Source of the DNA: Candidatus Zixiibacteriota bacterium
GTDB taxonomy: Bacteria; Zixibacteria; MSB-5A5; UBA10806
Direction of reading: 5' to 3'
DNA length: 64,000 nt
NCBI GenBank assembly: GCA_024641335.1
Contig: JAHEDG010000012.1
Span: 1-64,000, forward strand
This document shows positions 9,573 to 19,898 of the stretch, piece by piece. The number at the start of each line of letters is the position of its first letter. The first letter of the stretch is position 1. The position numbers were made by a program, and so were the translations under genes. The notes below the pieces were generated by a model. That model was given only the letters and a program-made list of their open reading frames with translations. It did no database searches and had not been told where the DNA came from.

Positions 9573-10970
9573 TCAGATTTTTCTTTTCCATTTCGTGCCG
9601 GATGGGGTATCCTCGAGGATTATTCCCCTGTTTAGTAGATCGGCGCGGATTTGGTCGGCCTTTTTGTAGTCTTTATTTTTTTTGGCATCGATCCTGTTTT
9701 GAATAAGGGTTTCGATTTCGGAATCTATATCTCTTTCGGCGGTAAAAACTATCCCCAGGACACTATCGAATCGCCGGAGTGTATCCATAACCGCGGTCCT
9801 GTCGGACTCGGAGAGGCCGGTTTTGGCGATTATGGAATTAATCTCCCGAACAAAATCGAAAACCGCCGCTAAAGACGGCGAGATATTGAGATCGTCATCC
9901 ATGCCGGCTTCGAACCCGGTTACGGCCTTATCGATTGTGGATCTGACGGCATTCGTATCGCTATCGCCATGAGCGTTTTCCACATTGGTTTTGAAGTCTT
10001 TCAGCCTGGTAATGGCGGCTTTAGCGCCTTCGAGCCCTTCTATGGTAAAATTAAGCTGCTGCCGATAATGGGTGGCCATGAGGACATATCGTATGGCCAG
10101 CGGATTGTGTCCCTGACCTACCAGATCCTCCACGGTAAAATAATTTCCTTCGGACTTGGCCATTTTCCTGCCCTCGACAATAAGATGCGCGTTGTGCATC
10201 CAGCAATTCACGAATTTTTCTCCGGTCGTTCCCTCTGATTGGGCGATCTCGTTTTCGTGATGCGGAAAGATATTATCAACACCTCCGGTATGAATATCGA
10301 AATGTTCGCCAAGATATTTCATGGACATGGCCGAGCACTCGATATGCCATCCGGGACGGCCCTTGCCGAGAGAGGTTTCCCAGAAGACAGGGCCGTCTTT
10401 ATCTGTCCATCCTTTCCAGAGAGCAAAATCGGAGGCGGTCTCCTTTTCGTATTCGTCGGAATCGACCCTGGCTCCGGCCATGAGGTCTTCCATCTTCATA
10501 TGGGAAAGAGATCCATACTTCGGAAAGGAGGAGATTTTGAAATATATCGAATGCCCTGAACGGTAAGCGCAACCATTTTCCAGAAGTTTATTGATCATCA
10601 CGACCATCTCCGGGATATGCTCGGTAGCGGCGGGGTAATGTTCCGCCCTTTGGATATTGAGTCTGTCGAGATCGCGGAAGAACATGTCCTTGAATTTACG
10701 GGTATGGTCAGAGAGGGAGATACCGGCGGCGTTGGAATCGCGAATGGTTTTATCATCGATATCAGTTAGATTCATCACCTGGGTAACATGGTACTTCTTG
10801 TAAAGCAGGTAACGTCTTAAGATATCCTCGAAGGTATAGGCTCTGAAATTGCCGATATGGGCGGGCCCGTAAACGGTGGGTCCGCAGGTGTACATCCTGA
10901 CAATGCCCTGTTCAATCGGTTCGAAGTTCTCGAGTTTTCTGGTTAAGGTGTTCAGGAATCTCAGCGCCAT
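9573..10970 (-). CDS. cysS: Cysteinyl-tRNA synthetase
   Basis: CGPTVYGPAHIGNFRAY (HIGH), KMAKS motif, GWHIECSAMS. Confidence 0.97.
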   Translation of the reverse strand: MALRFLNTLTRKLENFEPIEQGIVRMYTCGPTVYGPAHIGNFRAYTFEDILRRYLLYKKYHVTQVMNLTDIDDKTIRDSNAAGISLSDHTRKFKDMFFRDLDRLNIQRAEHYPAATEHIPEMVVMINKLLENGCAYRSGHSIYFKISSFPKYGSLSHMKMEDLMAGARVDSDEYEKETASDFALWKGWTDKDGPVFWETSLGKGRPGWHIECSAMSMKYLGEHFDIHTGGVDNIFPHHENEIAQSEGTTGEKFVNCWMHNAHLIVEGRKMAKSEGNYFTVEDLVGQGHNPLAIRYVLMATHYRQQLNFTIEGLEGAKAAITRLKDFKTNVENAHGDSDTNAVRSTIDKAVTGFEAGMDDDLNISPSLAAVFDFVREINSIIAKTGLSESDRTAVMDTLRRFDSVLGIVFTAERDIDSEIETLIQNRIDAKKNKDYKKADQIRADLLNRGIILEDTPSGTKWKRKI

Positions 10971-11043
10971 TTTTTCGTATCCTCCGGGATTTTCAGCCTA
11001 ATGAAATTATCGAACGATGCCGGCGAAGCTTGAGCCAAAGATG

Positions 11044-12114
11044 TTATCTATTGGTAAAGGACGCCACGGTTTTGGCATCGAGTTTTTTAATGACCTCGAC
11101 CATGAGCTTTACGAGGTTTTCAAAATCATCTTTATGAATTACGCCGGTGTGGCTATGAATATAGCGGGTGGCGACTCCCAGGTACAAGGCTGGTACTCCG
11201 GCCCTGCTGATATGAATCCGTCCGCCGTCCGTGCCGCCCCTGTCCAAGGCCGCGAAATGGAAGGGTATCTTGAACTCCGCGGCTGTATCGACCACGAAAT
11301 CTCGCAGCTTTCTGTTGGGAATCATGGAGCCATCGAGAACAGTAATTGACGGCCCGGACCCGATCCTGCCGGATGATTCTTTGGAGGATCCCGGTCCGTC
11401 AGTAGCTAACGACACATCGGGGATCAGGGCGACATCGGGATCGATAACATGGGCGGCCGTACCCGCTCCGCGAAGGCCGACCTCTTCCTGAACTGTGCCG
11501 ACACCATAAACCGTATTAGGGTGATCGATCCCGGCCAGTTCGTTTATCACAGCCACCGCGGCGGCGGCGCCGATCCGGTTATCGAAAGCTTTGTTCATAT
11601 ATAGATTGGGATTGGCCATAACTTTGAAGCTGGAATCCGGAACGATCGGATCACCCGGCCTGACACCGAGCGAGGCCACGTCGAAACCGTCGCAGGCGCC
11701 GATATCGATGAACATTTCTTTTAGCTGCTGGACTTTTTTTCGTTCCTCGTCTTCGAGAATATGAGGGGGTTTGGAGCCGATGATTCCGGGAATATCCCCT
11801 TTTGATGTCTTAACAATCACTCTCTGGGCCAGGGCGACATGCCCCCACCATCCGCCCAGAGGCAGGAATTTGATATAACCATCGGATGTAATTTCTTTGA
11901 CTATGAACCCGATCTCGTCGATATGGCCGGCGATCATCACTTTGGGCTTATCGGATTTGCCTTTTTTCTTAGCGATCAGGCTTCCCATTTTATCGTAGGT
12001 GATTTCATCGGCGGCTTTGATATGTTTTTTCATAACCCCGACGGCTTCATCTTCGAAACCGGGAACGCCGTGGGCATCGGTTAGTTCCTGCAGCAACTTC
12101 TGATATTTTCCCAA
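11044..12114 (-). CDS. M42-family metallopeptidase
   Basis: GHIDEIGF, KAFDNRIG, TVQEEVGLRGA, RGGTDGGRIH motifs. Confidence 0.95.
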   Translation of the reverse strand: MGKYQKLLQELTDAHGVPGFEDEAVGVMKKHIKAADEITYDKMGSLIAKKKGKSDKPKVMIAGHIDEIGFIVKEITSDGYIKFLPLGGWWGHVALAQRVIVKTSKGDIPGIIGSKPPHILEDEERKKVQQLKEMFIDIGACDGFDVASLGVRPGDPIVPDSSFKVMANPNLYMNKAFDNRIGAAAAVAVINELAGIDHPNTVYGVGTVQEEVGLRGAGTAAHVIDPDVALIPDVSLATDGPGSSKESSGRIGSGPSITVLDGSMIPNRKLRDFVVDTAAEFKIPFHFAALDRGGTDGGRIHISRAGVPALYLGVATRYIHSHTGVIHKDDFENLVKLMVEVIKKLDAKTVASFTNR

Positions 12115-12130
12115 AACTCCTCCTCGTTAG

Positions 12131-12853
12131 TTAAAAAAGAATATTTTCCAGCTCCCCTAATTCATGAATAGTGGCGAAAGGTTTGATATCGGCCGAATAA
12201 TCTCGTCCGTCGGTATATTTCAGCACCCCGTCGATCCCTACGGACTGCGGCCCGCCGACATCCTCGATGAGCCTGTCTCCTATAAATATCGAGTTTTCCG
12301 GTTTGGTTCCGCCCAAGGAAAGAGCGGCCAGATAAAATTCCTTATTGGGTTTGCGGATTTTCCGCTCGGACGAGAAAAGAGTAAAGTCGAAGTAATCGAA
12401 AATTCCGAAATTTCTCATTTCCCGGCGGTGATATTCGGCGGGGAAAATGGTATTCGAAACCAGCCCAATTTTCATTCCGGCCTTTCTAATTTCGGTCAAT
12501 ATCTCGACCGCGCCCGGGATCAGGCTGACCTGCTCGGTAACCGGCTGATAATAAGCTTCGATGAATCTCAGCGGCAGTCCGTCGGTTACCCCGATTCCAA
12601 AATCGGCCAGGATTTCAGATGTAACGGCTCGCAGATCAATCTCTCTTAAGTCTTCAGTATTGACTTTAAACATTTGGTCGATAGTCAGGCTGAAAGCGTC
12701 CCAAAGCCTGGCCGGCGAGATTTCGATTCCGGTAACCTCTTTTATCATCGGCGCGGCGTTCCGGCAGCCCATCATCCCAAGTTCGGTCCAAGGGTGATTT
12801 TCGTAATTAATAAGGGTGCTGCCGAGATCGAATATAACCATTTCGTATTTCAA
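12131..12853 (-). CDS. HAD-family hydrolase
   Basis: FDLGSTLINYE and FIGDRLIEDVGGPQSVG motifs; TTG start at 12853 overlaps the ddl stop codon (TTGA), so the ORF-track N-terminus is likely too long. Confidence 0.85.
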   Translation of the reverse strand: MKYEMVIFDLGSTLINYENHPWTELGMMGCRNAAPMIKEVTGIEISPARLWDAFSLTIDQMFKVNTEDLREIDLRAVTSEILADFGIGVTDGLPLRFIEAYYQPVTEQVSLIPGAVEILTEIRKAGMKIGLVSNTIFPAEYHRREMRNFGIFDYFDFTLFSSERKIRKPNKEFYLAALSLGGTKPENSIFIGDRLIEDVGGPQSVGIDGVLKYTDGRDYSADIKPFATIHELGELENILF

Positions 12854-13908
12854 ACATTTTTCCTTTTCTCGAAATCTTCGATGGCGATTTGGGCAATGCG
12901 GTCCAGAAGCTGATGGAATTCCATTCCCGCCGATTTGGCCGCTTTGGGTACAAGCGACGTTTGGGTCATGCCGGGAAGAGTATTGGCCTCCAGAAAATAC
13001 CATTGGCTATCGGGAGAATATCTGAAATCTATACGGGCGTACCCTCTGCACCCCAGGGCTTTGAAGGCCGAGAGAGCCAGGGCCGAAACAATCTTCGTCT
13101 CCTCTTCGGTCAGAGGAGCCGGAACCAGGTATTCAGTCATTCCGGAGGTGTATTTATGATGGTAATCGTAAAAACCTCCTTTGGGACGGACCTCGGCTAC
13201 CGGCAGCGGTTCATTGCCGAGTATGCCCACAGTCAGCTCACGGCCGGGAATGAATTTTTCGAACAGGACTTTATGGGAATATCCGGCGGCGGTTTTGGCT
13301 TTTTCGAACAGATCGTCGGGCGATTTGGAGATATCCAACCCGACTGATGATCCCTGATCGTGGGGCTTGACCACGAGAGGGAAACCGATAGTATTCAGGG
13401 CCTCGTCAATTAACGCTTTTTCGTCGGTGATTTCATCGGATGACCTGACGAAATAATCCGGGGTGGGGATACCGGAGGCGATCATAATCTTCTTGGCGAC
13501 GATTTTATCCATAGCGGCCGCTGAAGCAAGAACACCGGATCCGGTATACGGTATTCCGACCATATCGAGAAGGGCCTGGATAGTGCCGTTTTCTCCGATT
13601 CCGCCGTGAAGAGCGATGAAAACCAGATCGACATTTTTCAGATCTGGAGAGCTGACAGTTCTGATGGTCGCCTCGCTGTCGATAGCCGCGAGATTTATTG
13701 TGTCGGGAGGATTCTCGTCGATACGAGCAGTTTCGGCATGTTCATTCGAGAGCTGACCGGTTCCCAGAGCGGTATCGATTCCGGTAACGTCATAGCCGGC
13801 CTTTCTCAAGCTGGCGACCACTCCCGCTCCGGAAGCCAGAGAAACATCCCGTTCGGCGGAATTACCGCCCATCAGGACGGCTATTTTTAGTTTTTTCTTT
13901 TGATCCAT
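12850..13908 (-). CDS. ddl: D-alanine--D-alanine ligase
   Basis: MGGNSAERDVSL, LHGGIGENGTIQ, GSSVG, YFLEANTLPGMT. Confidence 0.96.
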   Translation of the reverse strand: MDQKKKLKIAVLMGGNSAERDVSLASGAGVVASLRKAGYDVTGIDTALGTGQLSNEHAETARIDENPPDTINLAAIDSEATIRTVSSPDLKNVDLVFIALHGGIGENGTIQALLDMVGIPYTGSGVLASAAAMDKIVAKKIMIASGIPTPDYFVRSSDEITDEKALIDEALNTIGFPLVVKPHDQGSSVGLDISKSPDDLFEKAKTAAGYSHKVLFEKFIPGRELTVGILGNEPLPVAEVRPKGGFYDYHHKYTSGMTEYLVPAPLTEEETKIVSALALSAFKALGCRGYARIDFRYSPDSQWYFLEANTLPGMTQTSLVPKAAKSAGMEFHQLLDRIAQIAIEDFEKRKNV

Positions 13909-14495
13909 TTTGTTTTCAATATCAGAATTATAATTATTAACGCCCCGACTGACAACAATACGATATGGTATCTCTTAACCAGATCTATAATCATTATCCA
14001 GTTCGATTTGGTATATATCATCAACCCGATCAAAAAGCCGTTCCAGAGAATATTGCTGACCAATGAGAGGATCATCATACGAACCGGCGCAACATTGCCA
14101 ACACCGGCGGCCAGGGCGATAGCCGATCGTATCCCGGCCATGAAACGGGAAAAAGTGATAACCGCGCCACCATACTTTTGAAATAGCGATTCGACCTTGA
14201 GCAACGATTCTCTTCCGAAATATCTGCTATCTCTTTTTTCAAAGAAGTGCCGGCCTTTTATCAAGCCTATGTAATACAGAGTCATAGCACCCAGAACTCC
14301 TCCCAGCGTTACCGATATCAGGACACCAATATAACCAATATTTCCCTCCCCCGCAACAAAAGCGCCAGCCAAAGTGGTGGTATCCCCCGGAAACGGCGGA
14401 AAGACATTCTCAATGAAGGCGCTGACAAAAAGAATAGCGTAGACAATAAACTCATTCTGCGATTGGATGAATCCGAGGATATCATGAAAACTCAT
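13887..14495 (-). CDS. DedA-family membrane protein
   Basis: FIENVFPPFPGDTTTLAGAF and FSRFMAGIRSAIALAAG motifs. Confidence 0.93.
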   Translation of the reverse strand: MSFHDILGFIQSQNEFIVYAILFVSAFIENVFPPFPGDTTTLAGAFVAGEGNIGYIGVLISVTLGGVLGAMTLYYIGLIKGRHFFEKRDSRYFGRESLLKVESLFQKYGGAVITFSRFMAGIRSAIALAAGVGNVAPVRMMILSLVSNILWNGFLIGLMIYTKSNWIMIIDLVKRYHIVLLSVGALIIIILILKTKWIKRKN

Positions 14496-14971
14496 TTATA
14501 TAACAGGGCAATAGACAACGCGGCTATCCCCTCTCCCCTTCCCAACGCTCCCAGCCTCTCATGGGTAGTGGCTTTTACAGATATATTGTCAATCGGAACG
14601 GCGAGCGCTGAAGCCAACCTGTCTCTCATCTTCTCGATATAGGGGGACAGCTTTGGTTTTTCGGCGATGACCGTGATATCGATATTACCGATCGAATACC
14701 CTTTTTCAGAAAGCAAATTCAGGATAGAACCCAAAAGCGCCATAGAATCGGCGTTCTGATAGGCAGGATCAGTATCGGGGAAATGCGAACCGATATCCGC
14801 CAGCGCGGCGGCTCCCAGCAGAGAATCGATCAGCGCGTGGATTGCGACGTCAGCGTCGGAATGGCCGTCAAGCCCCAGATCGAACGGGATCTCGACGCCC
14901 GCAAGGATCAATTTGCGTCCGGATACCAATCTATGGATGTCGTACCCTTGTCCGATTCTAAAAGAGCTCAT
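14492..14971 (-). CDS. ispF: 2-C-methyl-D-erythritol 2,4-cyclodiphosphate synthase
   Basis: GQGYDIHRL, LDGHSDADVAIHALIDSLLGAAALADIGSHFPDTDP. Confidence 0.97.
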   Translation of the reverse strand: MSSFRIGQGYDIHRLVSGRKLILAGVEIPFDLGLDGHSDADVAIHALIDSLLGAAALADIGSHFPDTDPAYQNADSMALLGSILNLLSEKGYSIGNIDITVIAEKPKLSPYIEKMRDRLASALAVPIDNISVKATTHERLGALGRGEGIAALSIALLYK

Positions 14972-15663
14972 AAGATCTCCCCGGCCAGCACCTGGGCCAT
15001 AGCGAAATCGCCTTTGGTGGTAATCTTGATATTGTTATAGCTTCCGCGAACAATGGCAACCTGACCGCAGTATTGTTCGTAAAGCTCGGCATCGTCAGTG
15101 GCTTCGTTACCAGCGGTTTCGGCCCGCCGATGAGCGTTGAGTATATCGTCAAATCTGAAAACCTGCGGGGTCTGCGCGATCCAGATAGTGTCCCGTTTCA
15201 ATGTTCTTTCGATAACCTCGCCGTCGGCCAGTTTGATGCTCTCCCTGGCGGGCACCGCCAGGATCGCCGCGCCGGTTTTATCTGCTTTTACTACGAGCTG
15301 GTCGAGAAGATCCATCGAGAGGAAAGGCCTCACGGCATCGTGAATGACAGCCAGATCGATCCCGCCGGGACAGGCCGAAAGACCGGCGAATACCGATTCC
15401 TGTCGAGTTTCCCCTCCAGCTGTGATTTTTTTTATTTTTCTCAAGTTGTATTTATCCACGATCTCTCGTGAGGCGTAAGCTACGAATTGTTCCGGCACGA
15501 CCAGTATTATTTCGTCAATCAACCTGTTTCGTTCAAAAAGCCCGAGGCAATGTACGGCAAGAGGTTTCCCGGCCAGTTCAACGAACTGTTTGGGGATCTC
15601 TCCTCCGAACCTGCTGCCGATACCGCTGGCAACTACGACCGCAATGTTTCTTCGAGTTTTCAT
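14968..15663 (-). CDS. ispD: 2-C-methyl-D-erythritol 4-phosphate cytidylyltransferase
   Basis: VVASGIGSRFGGEIPKQFVEL, VIHDAVRPFL, ATDDAELYE. Confidence 0.96.
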   Translation of the reverse strand: MKTRRNIAVVVASGIGSRFGGEIPKQFVELAGKPLAVHCLGLFERNRLIDEIILVVPEQFVAYASREIVDKYNLRKIKKITAGGETRQESVFAGLSACPGGIDLAVIHDAVRPFLSMDLLDQLVVKADKTGAAILAVPARESIKLADGEVIERTLKRDTIWIAQTPQVFRFDDILNAHRRAETAGNEATDDAELYEQYCGQVAIVRGSYNNIKITTKGDFAMAQVLAGEIL

Positions 15664-16700
15664 ATTATCAGCATGGCATCGCCATAGCTATAAAACCTGT
15701 ATTCTTTTTTCACCGCTTCCTCGTAGGCGGCCAGCACCCGCTCCCGTCCGGCAAGGGCGGATATCATCAGAAGCAATGTTGATTTGGGCAGATGAAAATT
15801 AGTTAACAAACCGTTAATTACCTTAAATTTGTGAGGCGGTTTAATGAACAGATCGGTTGCTCGCCAATCGGCAGGCTCGACAGTACCATCGGGACCGATA
15901 GACGATTCCAGGGCGCGAACGGTCGTTGTGCCGACAGCAATTATCCGGCGTCCCTCGCTTTTGGCGAGATTGACCGCGTTGGCGGTTTCTACAGGGATCG
16001 AGTACTTTTCCTGGTGCATCTTATGCAGGTTTATATCGCTTGCGGTAATGGGGCGGAACGTACCCAGACCGGGGTGCAGAGTAAGGAAGGCGGTTCTCGC
16101 TCCCAGTTCATCGATCTCTTTGAACAGTCTGTCGGTAAAATGAAAACCGGCGGTCGGCGCCGCGACAGCTCCGACATTTTCAGCGTAGATAGTCTGGTAA
16201 CGGGATTTATCCTCTTCCTCGGCATTACGGGCTATATATGGGGGAAGAGGTATCTCGCCATATTCCCAGATGATCGGCATGAGATCGCTATCGGTTTTGA
16301 ACTCGACCTTTCTTCCGCCGCTTTCGGTCCTCTCCCCCAGGATCGCCGAGAGTTTATTTTCGAAGAATTCGATTTTTGTTCCCGGCGGGAGACGTCGTCC
16401 CGGACGGACCAGAGCTTCCCAGGAACCGTTATTCAGTTTCCCCAGGAGAAAGATCTCGACTTTGCCCCCGGTTCCTTTTTTCCGTCCGAAAAGCCTGGCA
16501 GGGAAAACCTTTGAGTTGTTCAGTACGAGCAGATCTCCGGAACGCAGGAAACCGGGCAGATCGGTGAATATTCCATGCTTTGTAACTCCACCGTTCAATG
16601 GCAGGATCAACAGCTTCGAGCTGTCTCGCGGTTCCGCCGGATAGAAGGCAATTCTCCCGTCGGGGAGATCATAATCGAAGAGATTTATATCGAACTTCAT
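15660..16700 (-). CDS. queA: S-adenosylmethionine:tRNA ribosyltransferase-isomerase
   Basis: FDYDLPDGRIAFYPAEPRDSSKL, VGAVAAPTAGFHFT, TNFHLPKSTLLLMISA. Confidence 0.97.
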   Translation of the reverse strand: MKFDINLFDYDLPDGRIAFYPAEPRDSSKLLILPLNGGVTKHGIFTDLPGFLRSGDLLVLNNSKVFPARLFGRKKGTGGKVEIFLLGKLNNGSWEALVRPGRRLPPGTKIEFFENKLSAILGERTESGGRKVEFKTDSDLMPIIWEYGEIPLPPYIARNAEEEDKSRYQTIYAENVGAVAAPTAGFHFTDRLFKEIDELGARTAFLTLHPGLGTFRPITASDINLHKMHQEKYSIPVETANAVNLAKSEGRRIIAVGTTTVRALESSIGPDGTVEPADWRATDLFIKPPHKFKVINGLLTNFHLPKSTLLLMISALAGRERVLAAYEEAVKKEYRFYSYGDAMLII

Positions 16701-16924
16701 TTTTTCAGGTAGTTAATGAGAAAAAATACAGAGCTCAAAAGGAGGCTTAGCAAAATGGATGTGCCAAGCGGAAAATAGAATGAGAATTCTTGTTTTTTGA
16801 TAATAATATCTCCGGGAAGTTTGCCCGGTAGGGGGAATCGACCGAAAAGCATAAGAACCGCTCCGAGAATCATAACCGCCGCCCCTGAGACAAGAAGTAT
16901 TTTCCCCAAAGTTTCGGAATTCAT
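16697..16924 (-). CDS. DUF2905 small membrane protein
   Basis: 75 aa, GRFPLPGKLPGDI motif, two TM segments. Confidence 0.88.
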   Translation of the reverse strand: MNSETLGKILLVSGAAVMILGAVLMLFGRFPLPGKLPGDIIIKKQEFSFYFPLGTSILLSLLLSSVFFLINYLKK

Positions 16925-17943
16925 AGCATATCCTGCTGAGATCCGCCTTTTTTCTTCAGCTTGAGATGTTTTAGCGCAAGATCGCCGACCTGTCTGCCGT
17001 TGCGGGTACGTTTTAGAAAGCCGATTTTAAGCAGAAACGGTTCGACCATCTCCTCCAGCGTTCCGGTTTCTTCGTTGAGAGTAGCCGCTATCGATTCGAT
17101 TCCAACGGGTCCGCCGTTATAGAAATTCACCATTGTGGTCAGCAGACGTCTATCGAGATCATCGAGGCCCATGGAGTCAATCCCCTCCATATCGAGGGAA
17201 TCGGCAACGGAGATCGAATCGATTGTCTCGATATTTTTCACCTGGCAGAAATCCCGCACCCTTCTCAGGAGCCTGTTGGCGATCCGAGGAGTTCCCCGAC
17301 TCCTCCGGGCAATATCATAAGCCGACTCGTCATTAATATTTACATTCAGAATCCCGGCGGAACGTATCACTATTCGAGCCAATTCCTCCGGAGGATAAAA
17401 ATCGAGATGATGGACGATTCCGAACCTGTCGCGCAGAGGGGCGGACAGTAATCCCGCTCTTGTTGTGGCGCCAATCAGCGTGAATTTTTTTAAAGCGACA
17501 TTAATAACCCTGGCGAAGGCTCCTTTATCAACCACGAAATCGACTTTGAAATCCTCCATGGCCGGATAAATGAACTCTTCTACCGCCGGGGCTAGTCTGT
17601 GGATCTCGTCGATCAGCAGGACATCGCCCTCTTCGAGATTGGTCAGTATCCCCATCAGGTCACCTGTTCTCTGAAGTGTCGGGCCGGAAGAGACGATAAG
17701 ACGGGTACCCATTTCGGCAGCCAGAATATGGGCCAGAGTTGTTTTTCCCAGCCCGGGCGGGCCATAAAGAAGCAGATGCTCATGTGATTCGCCCCGCTGG
17801 GTAGAGGCCATAATGGATACCGACAGTTTTTCGACTACTTTGGTTTGGCCGACATATTCCGAGAGGCGTCCGGGACGTAGACTGGCTATGTATTTCTCGT
17901 CGTCCTCGGAGAATTTATCGGGGGTAACTATACGTTCTCTCAT
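16921..17943 (-). CDS. ruvB: Holliday junction helicase RuvB
   Basis: LRPGRLSEYVGQ, GPPGLGKTTLAHILAAEMG, IGATTRAGLLSAPLRDRFG. Confidence 0.98.
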   Translation of the reverse strand: MRERIVTPDKFSEDDEKYIASLRPGRLSEYVGQTKVVEKLSVSIMASTQRGESHEHLLLYGPPGLGKTTLAHILAAEMGTRLIVSSGPTLQRTGDLMGILTNLEEGDVLLIDEIHRLAPAVEEFIYPAMEDFKVDFVVDKGAFARVINVALKKFTLIGATTRAGLLSAPLRDRFGIVHHLDFYPPEELARIVIRSAGILNVNINDESAYDIARRSRGTPRIANRLLRRVRDFCQVKNIETIDSISVADSLDMEGIDSMGLDDLDRRLLTTMVNFYNGGPVGIESIAATLNEETGTLEEMVEPFLLKIGFLKRTRNGRQVGDLALKHLKLKKKGGSQQDML

Positions 17944-18578
17944 TTAGCCGCTCCGGGCGAAGTCTGTCTGAATATCTGCTGGAGCAGTTCTTCCGACGAT
18001 TTGTATCTTTTGCCTATAGCGATAGCCCGATCGAGCATCGCCTGGGCCTCGCTCCTTCTGTATTGAAGCTGGAGCAAAACAGCCAAAGTCTCTTCGGCGA
18101 AATCGGGTTTGACCTCGGGTTTGGCCAGCGGTTTGCTTTCTTTAGCCAGGGCGAAACGGGCAGTTTTTCCTTTCAGTTCGGCGATGATTTTCTCGGCCAG
18201 CCGTCCGCCGATACCCGGCAGTTTGGTAAGTGTGGACGTTTCCTCGGTTTCGATAGCCCGGGCTATTTCGCTTATGGGGATGGTCAGGGATTTCAGCGCC
18301 TTTTTGACTCCCAGGCCCGGTACCGATGTATAAACCCTGAAAAATTCTCTATCGATAGCATCGGCGAACCCGATCATGCGGGGATACTGATTTCCTACCT
18401 GGCCTCCCTCGATGTAATCGAGAATGTGCAGGGTAATATTGTTCCCGGGGGGGGCGTTTTGCCTGATAGACTCGGCCAGCGCGGAAGGAAGCATAATTTC
18501 GTAATATATTCCGCCGACGTTGATAACAGCCATACCGTCGTCGACATTATCGAGCAGTCCCTTGATTTTCGAGATCAT
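17940..18578 (-). CDS. ruvA: Holliday junction helicase RuvA
   Basis: MISKIKGLLD..., VPGLGVKKALKSL, LPGIGGRLAEKIIAELKGK. Confidence 0.95.
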   Translation of the reverse strand: MISKIKGLLDNVDDGMAVINVGGIYYEIMLPSALAESIRQNAPPGNNITLHILDYIEGGQVGNQYPRMIGFADAIDREFFRVYTSVPGLGVKKALKSLTIPISEIARAIETEETSTLTKLPGIGGRLAEKIIAELKGKTARFALAKESKPLAKPEVKPDFAEETLAVLLQLQYRRSEAQAMLDRAIAIGKRYKSSEELLQQIFRQTSPGAAK

Positions 18579-19054
18579 TTGAAAGCCTCGATATGGCAGA
18601 GAGCGGCGGCAATGGCATCGGCAACATCCGGGGGCTCCGGCAATTTTTTCATTTTCAAGATATCTTTGACCATTCTTTGCATTTGCAGTTTGGAGGCTCG
18701 TCCGTTGCCGGTGAGAGCTTTCTTGATACGAGTTGAAGCGTAGCTCTCGACCGGGATATTATGATTGGCGGCGCACAAGAATATTATCCCCCTGGCATGT
18801 CCCATAACAACGGCGGTTTGTGGATGTTTGTAATGGGAATAAAGTTCCTCCACCGCCAAGGCGTCCGGCTGGAATTCGCTAACGACTTCCTCGACGTTGT
18901 CATAAATCGACTTCAATCGTACCGCCAGGCGCTGTTTATCATCAGTTTTAAAAATACCGGCCTCGCGCACGCTAACTCCCGAACCGTTTTCGGAAACAAC
19001 CGCGTAGCCGGTGATACGCAATCCGGGATCTATGCCCAGTATGGTCCGCGCCAT
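18575..19054 (-). CDS. ruvC: Crossover junction endodeoxyribonuclease RuvC
   Basis: ILGIDPGLRITGYAVV, AVEELYSHYKHPQTAVVMGHARG, PPDVADAIAAALCH. Confidence 0.97.
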   Translation of the reverse strand: MARTILGIDPGLRITGYAVVSENGSGVSVREAGIFKTDDKQRLAVRLKSIYDNVEEVVSEFQPDALAVEELYSHYKHPQTAVVMGHARGIIFLCAANHNIPVESYASTRIKKALTGNGRASKLQMQRMVKDILKMKKLPEPPDVADAIAAALCHIEAFK

Positions 19055-19807
19055 TTAAGCCTCGGAGAGCTCCTCCATGATCGATTCGTCGATATCGAAA
19101 TTGGCGTAGACATTGACCACATCATCGTTATCATCGATTGCCTCGTAGAGCTTGAGCATCTGCTCGGCATGTTTGCGGTCTAATTTGATGGTATTTTGAG
19201 GAATCATAGTGGGTTCGGTGGAGGTCATCTCCACTCCTTCTTTTTCGAGGGCGGAGCGAACGGATTCAAGATTGGTGAATTCGGTATAGATCTCAAATAC
19301 GTCCTCGCCTACCTGGATATCTTCGGCGCCGGCTTCGATAGCCTTTTCCATCAATTCTTCTTCGGAAATCTTGCTTTTATCGACCACAATGTATCCTTTG
19401 CGGTCGAACATCCAACCTACGCATCCGACCTCTCCGAGAGAGCCGCCGTACTTGGTGAAGATATGCCGGATTTCCGAAACCGTCCGGTTTTTATTATCCG
19501 TAAGAGATTCGACTAGAACGGCCACACCGCCGGGTCCGTAACCTTCGTAATTGGAGGATTCGTATCTGGCGCCTTCCAGCTCTCCCGTACCCTTCTGAAT
19601 TCCTCTTTTTATATTATCCGCGGGCATATTGGCGGCTTTGGCCGCGGCTACCGCGGTTCTCAATCTGGGATTGGATTCGAGATCGCCGCCGCCTTCTTTG
19701 GCGGCAACCGTAATTTCGCGAATCAGCTTGGTAAATACCTTGCCCCTTTGAGCATCGGTTTTACCTTTTTTCCTTTTTATAGTGGACCATTTGGAATGGC
19801 CGGACAT
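19055..19807 (-). CDS. yebC: YebC/PmpR-family regulator/translation factor
   Basis: [32 protein letters not shown]. Confidence 0.97.
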   Translation of the reverse strand: MSGHSKWSTIKRKKGKTDAQRGKVFTKLIREITVAAKEGGGDLESNPRLRTAVAAAKAANMPADNIKRGIQKGTGELEGARYESSNYEGYGPGGVAVLVESLTDNKNRTVSEIRHIFTKYGGSLGEVGCVGWMFDRKGYIVVDKSKISEEELMEKAIEAGAEDIQVGEDVFEIYTEFTNLESVRSALEKEGVEMTSTEPTMIPQNTIKLDRKHAEQMLKLYEAIDDNDDVVNVYANFDIDESIMEELSEA

Positions 19808-19898
19808 GGCTCCTCCTTCTCAGCAACAAAATGGCGTCAATAAGTCAAATTAACACAACTATAATTCAATGGCAATATGTTTCTAACGTTTTTCATTC

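Noticed and set aside
12854-13003. N-terminal 50 aa of the HAD ORF (MVFSGGQYSS...)
   Set aside because: Lies within ddl in another frame; a TTG start overlapping the ddl stop (TTGA) is more plausible.
15831-16514. 227-aa + ORF antisense to queA
   Set aside because: Complement of a conserved gene; no SD or family resemblance.
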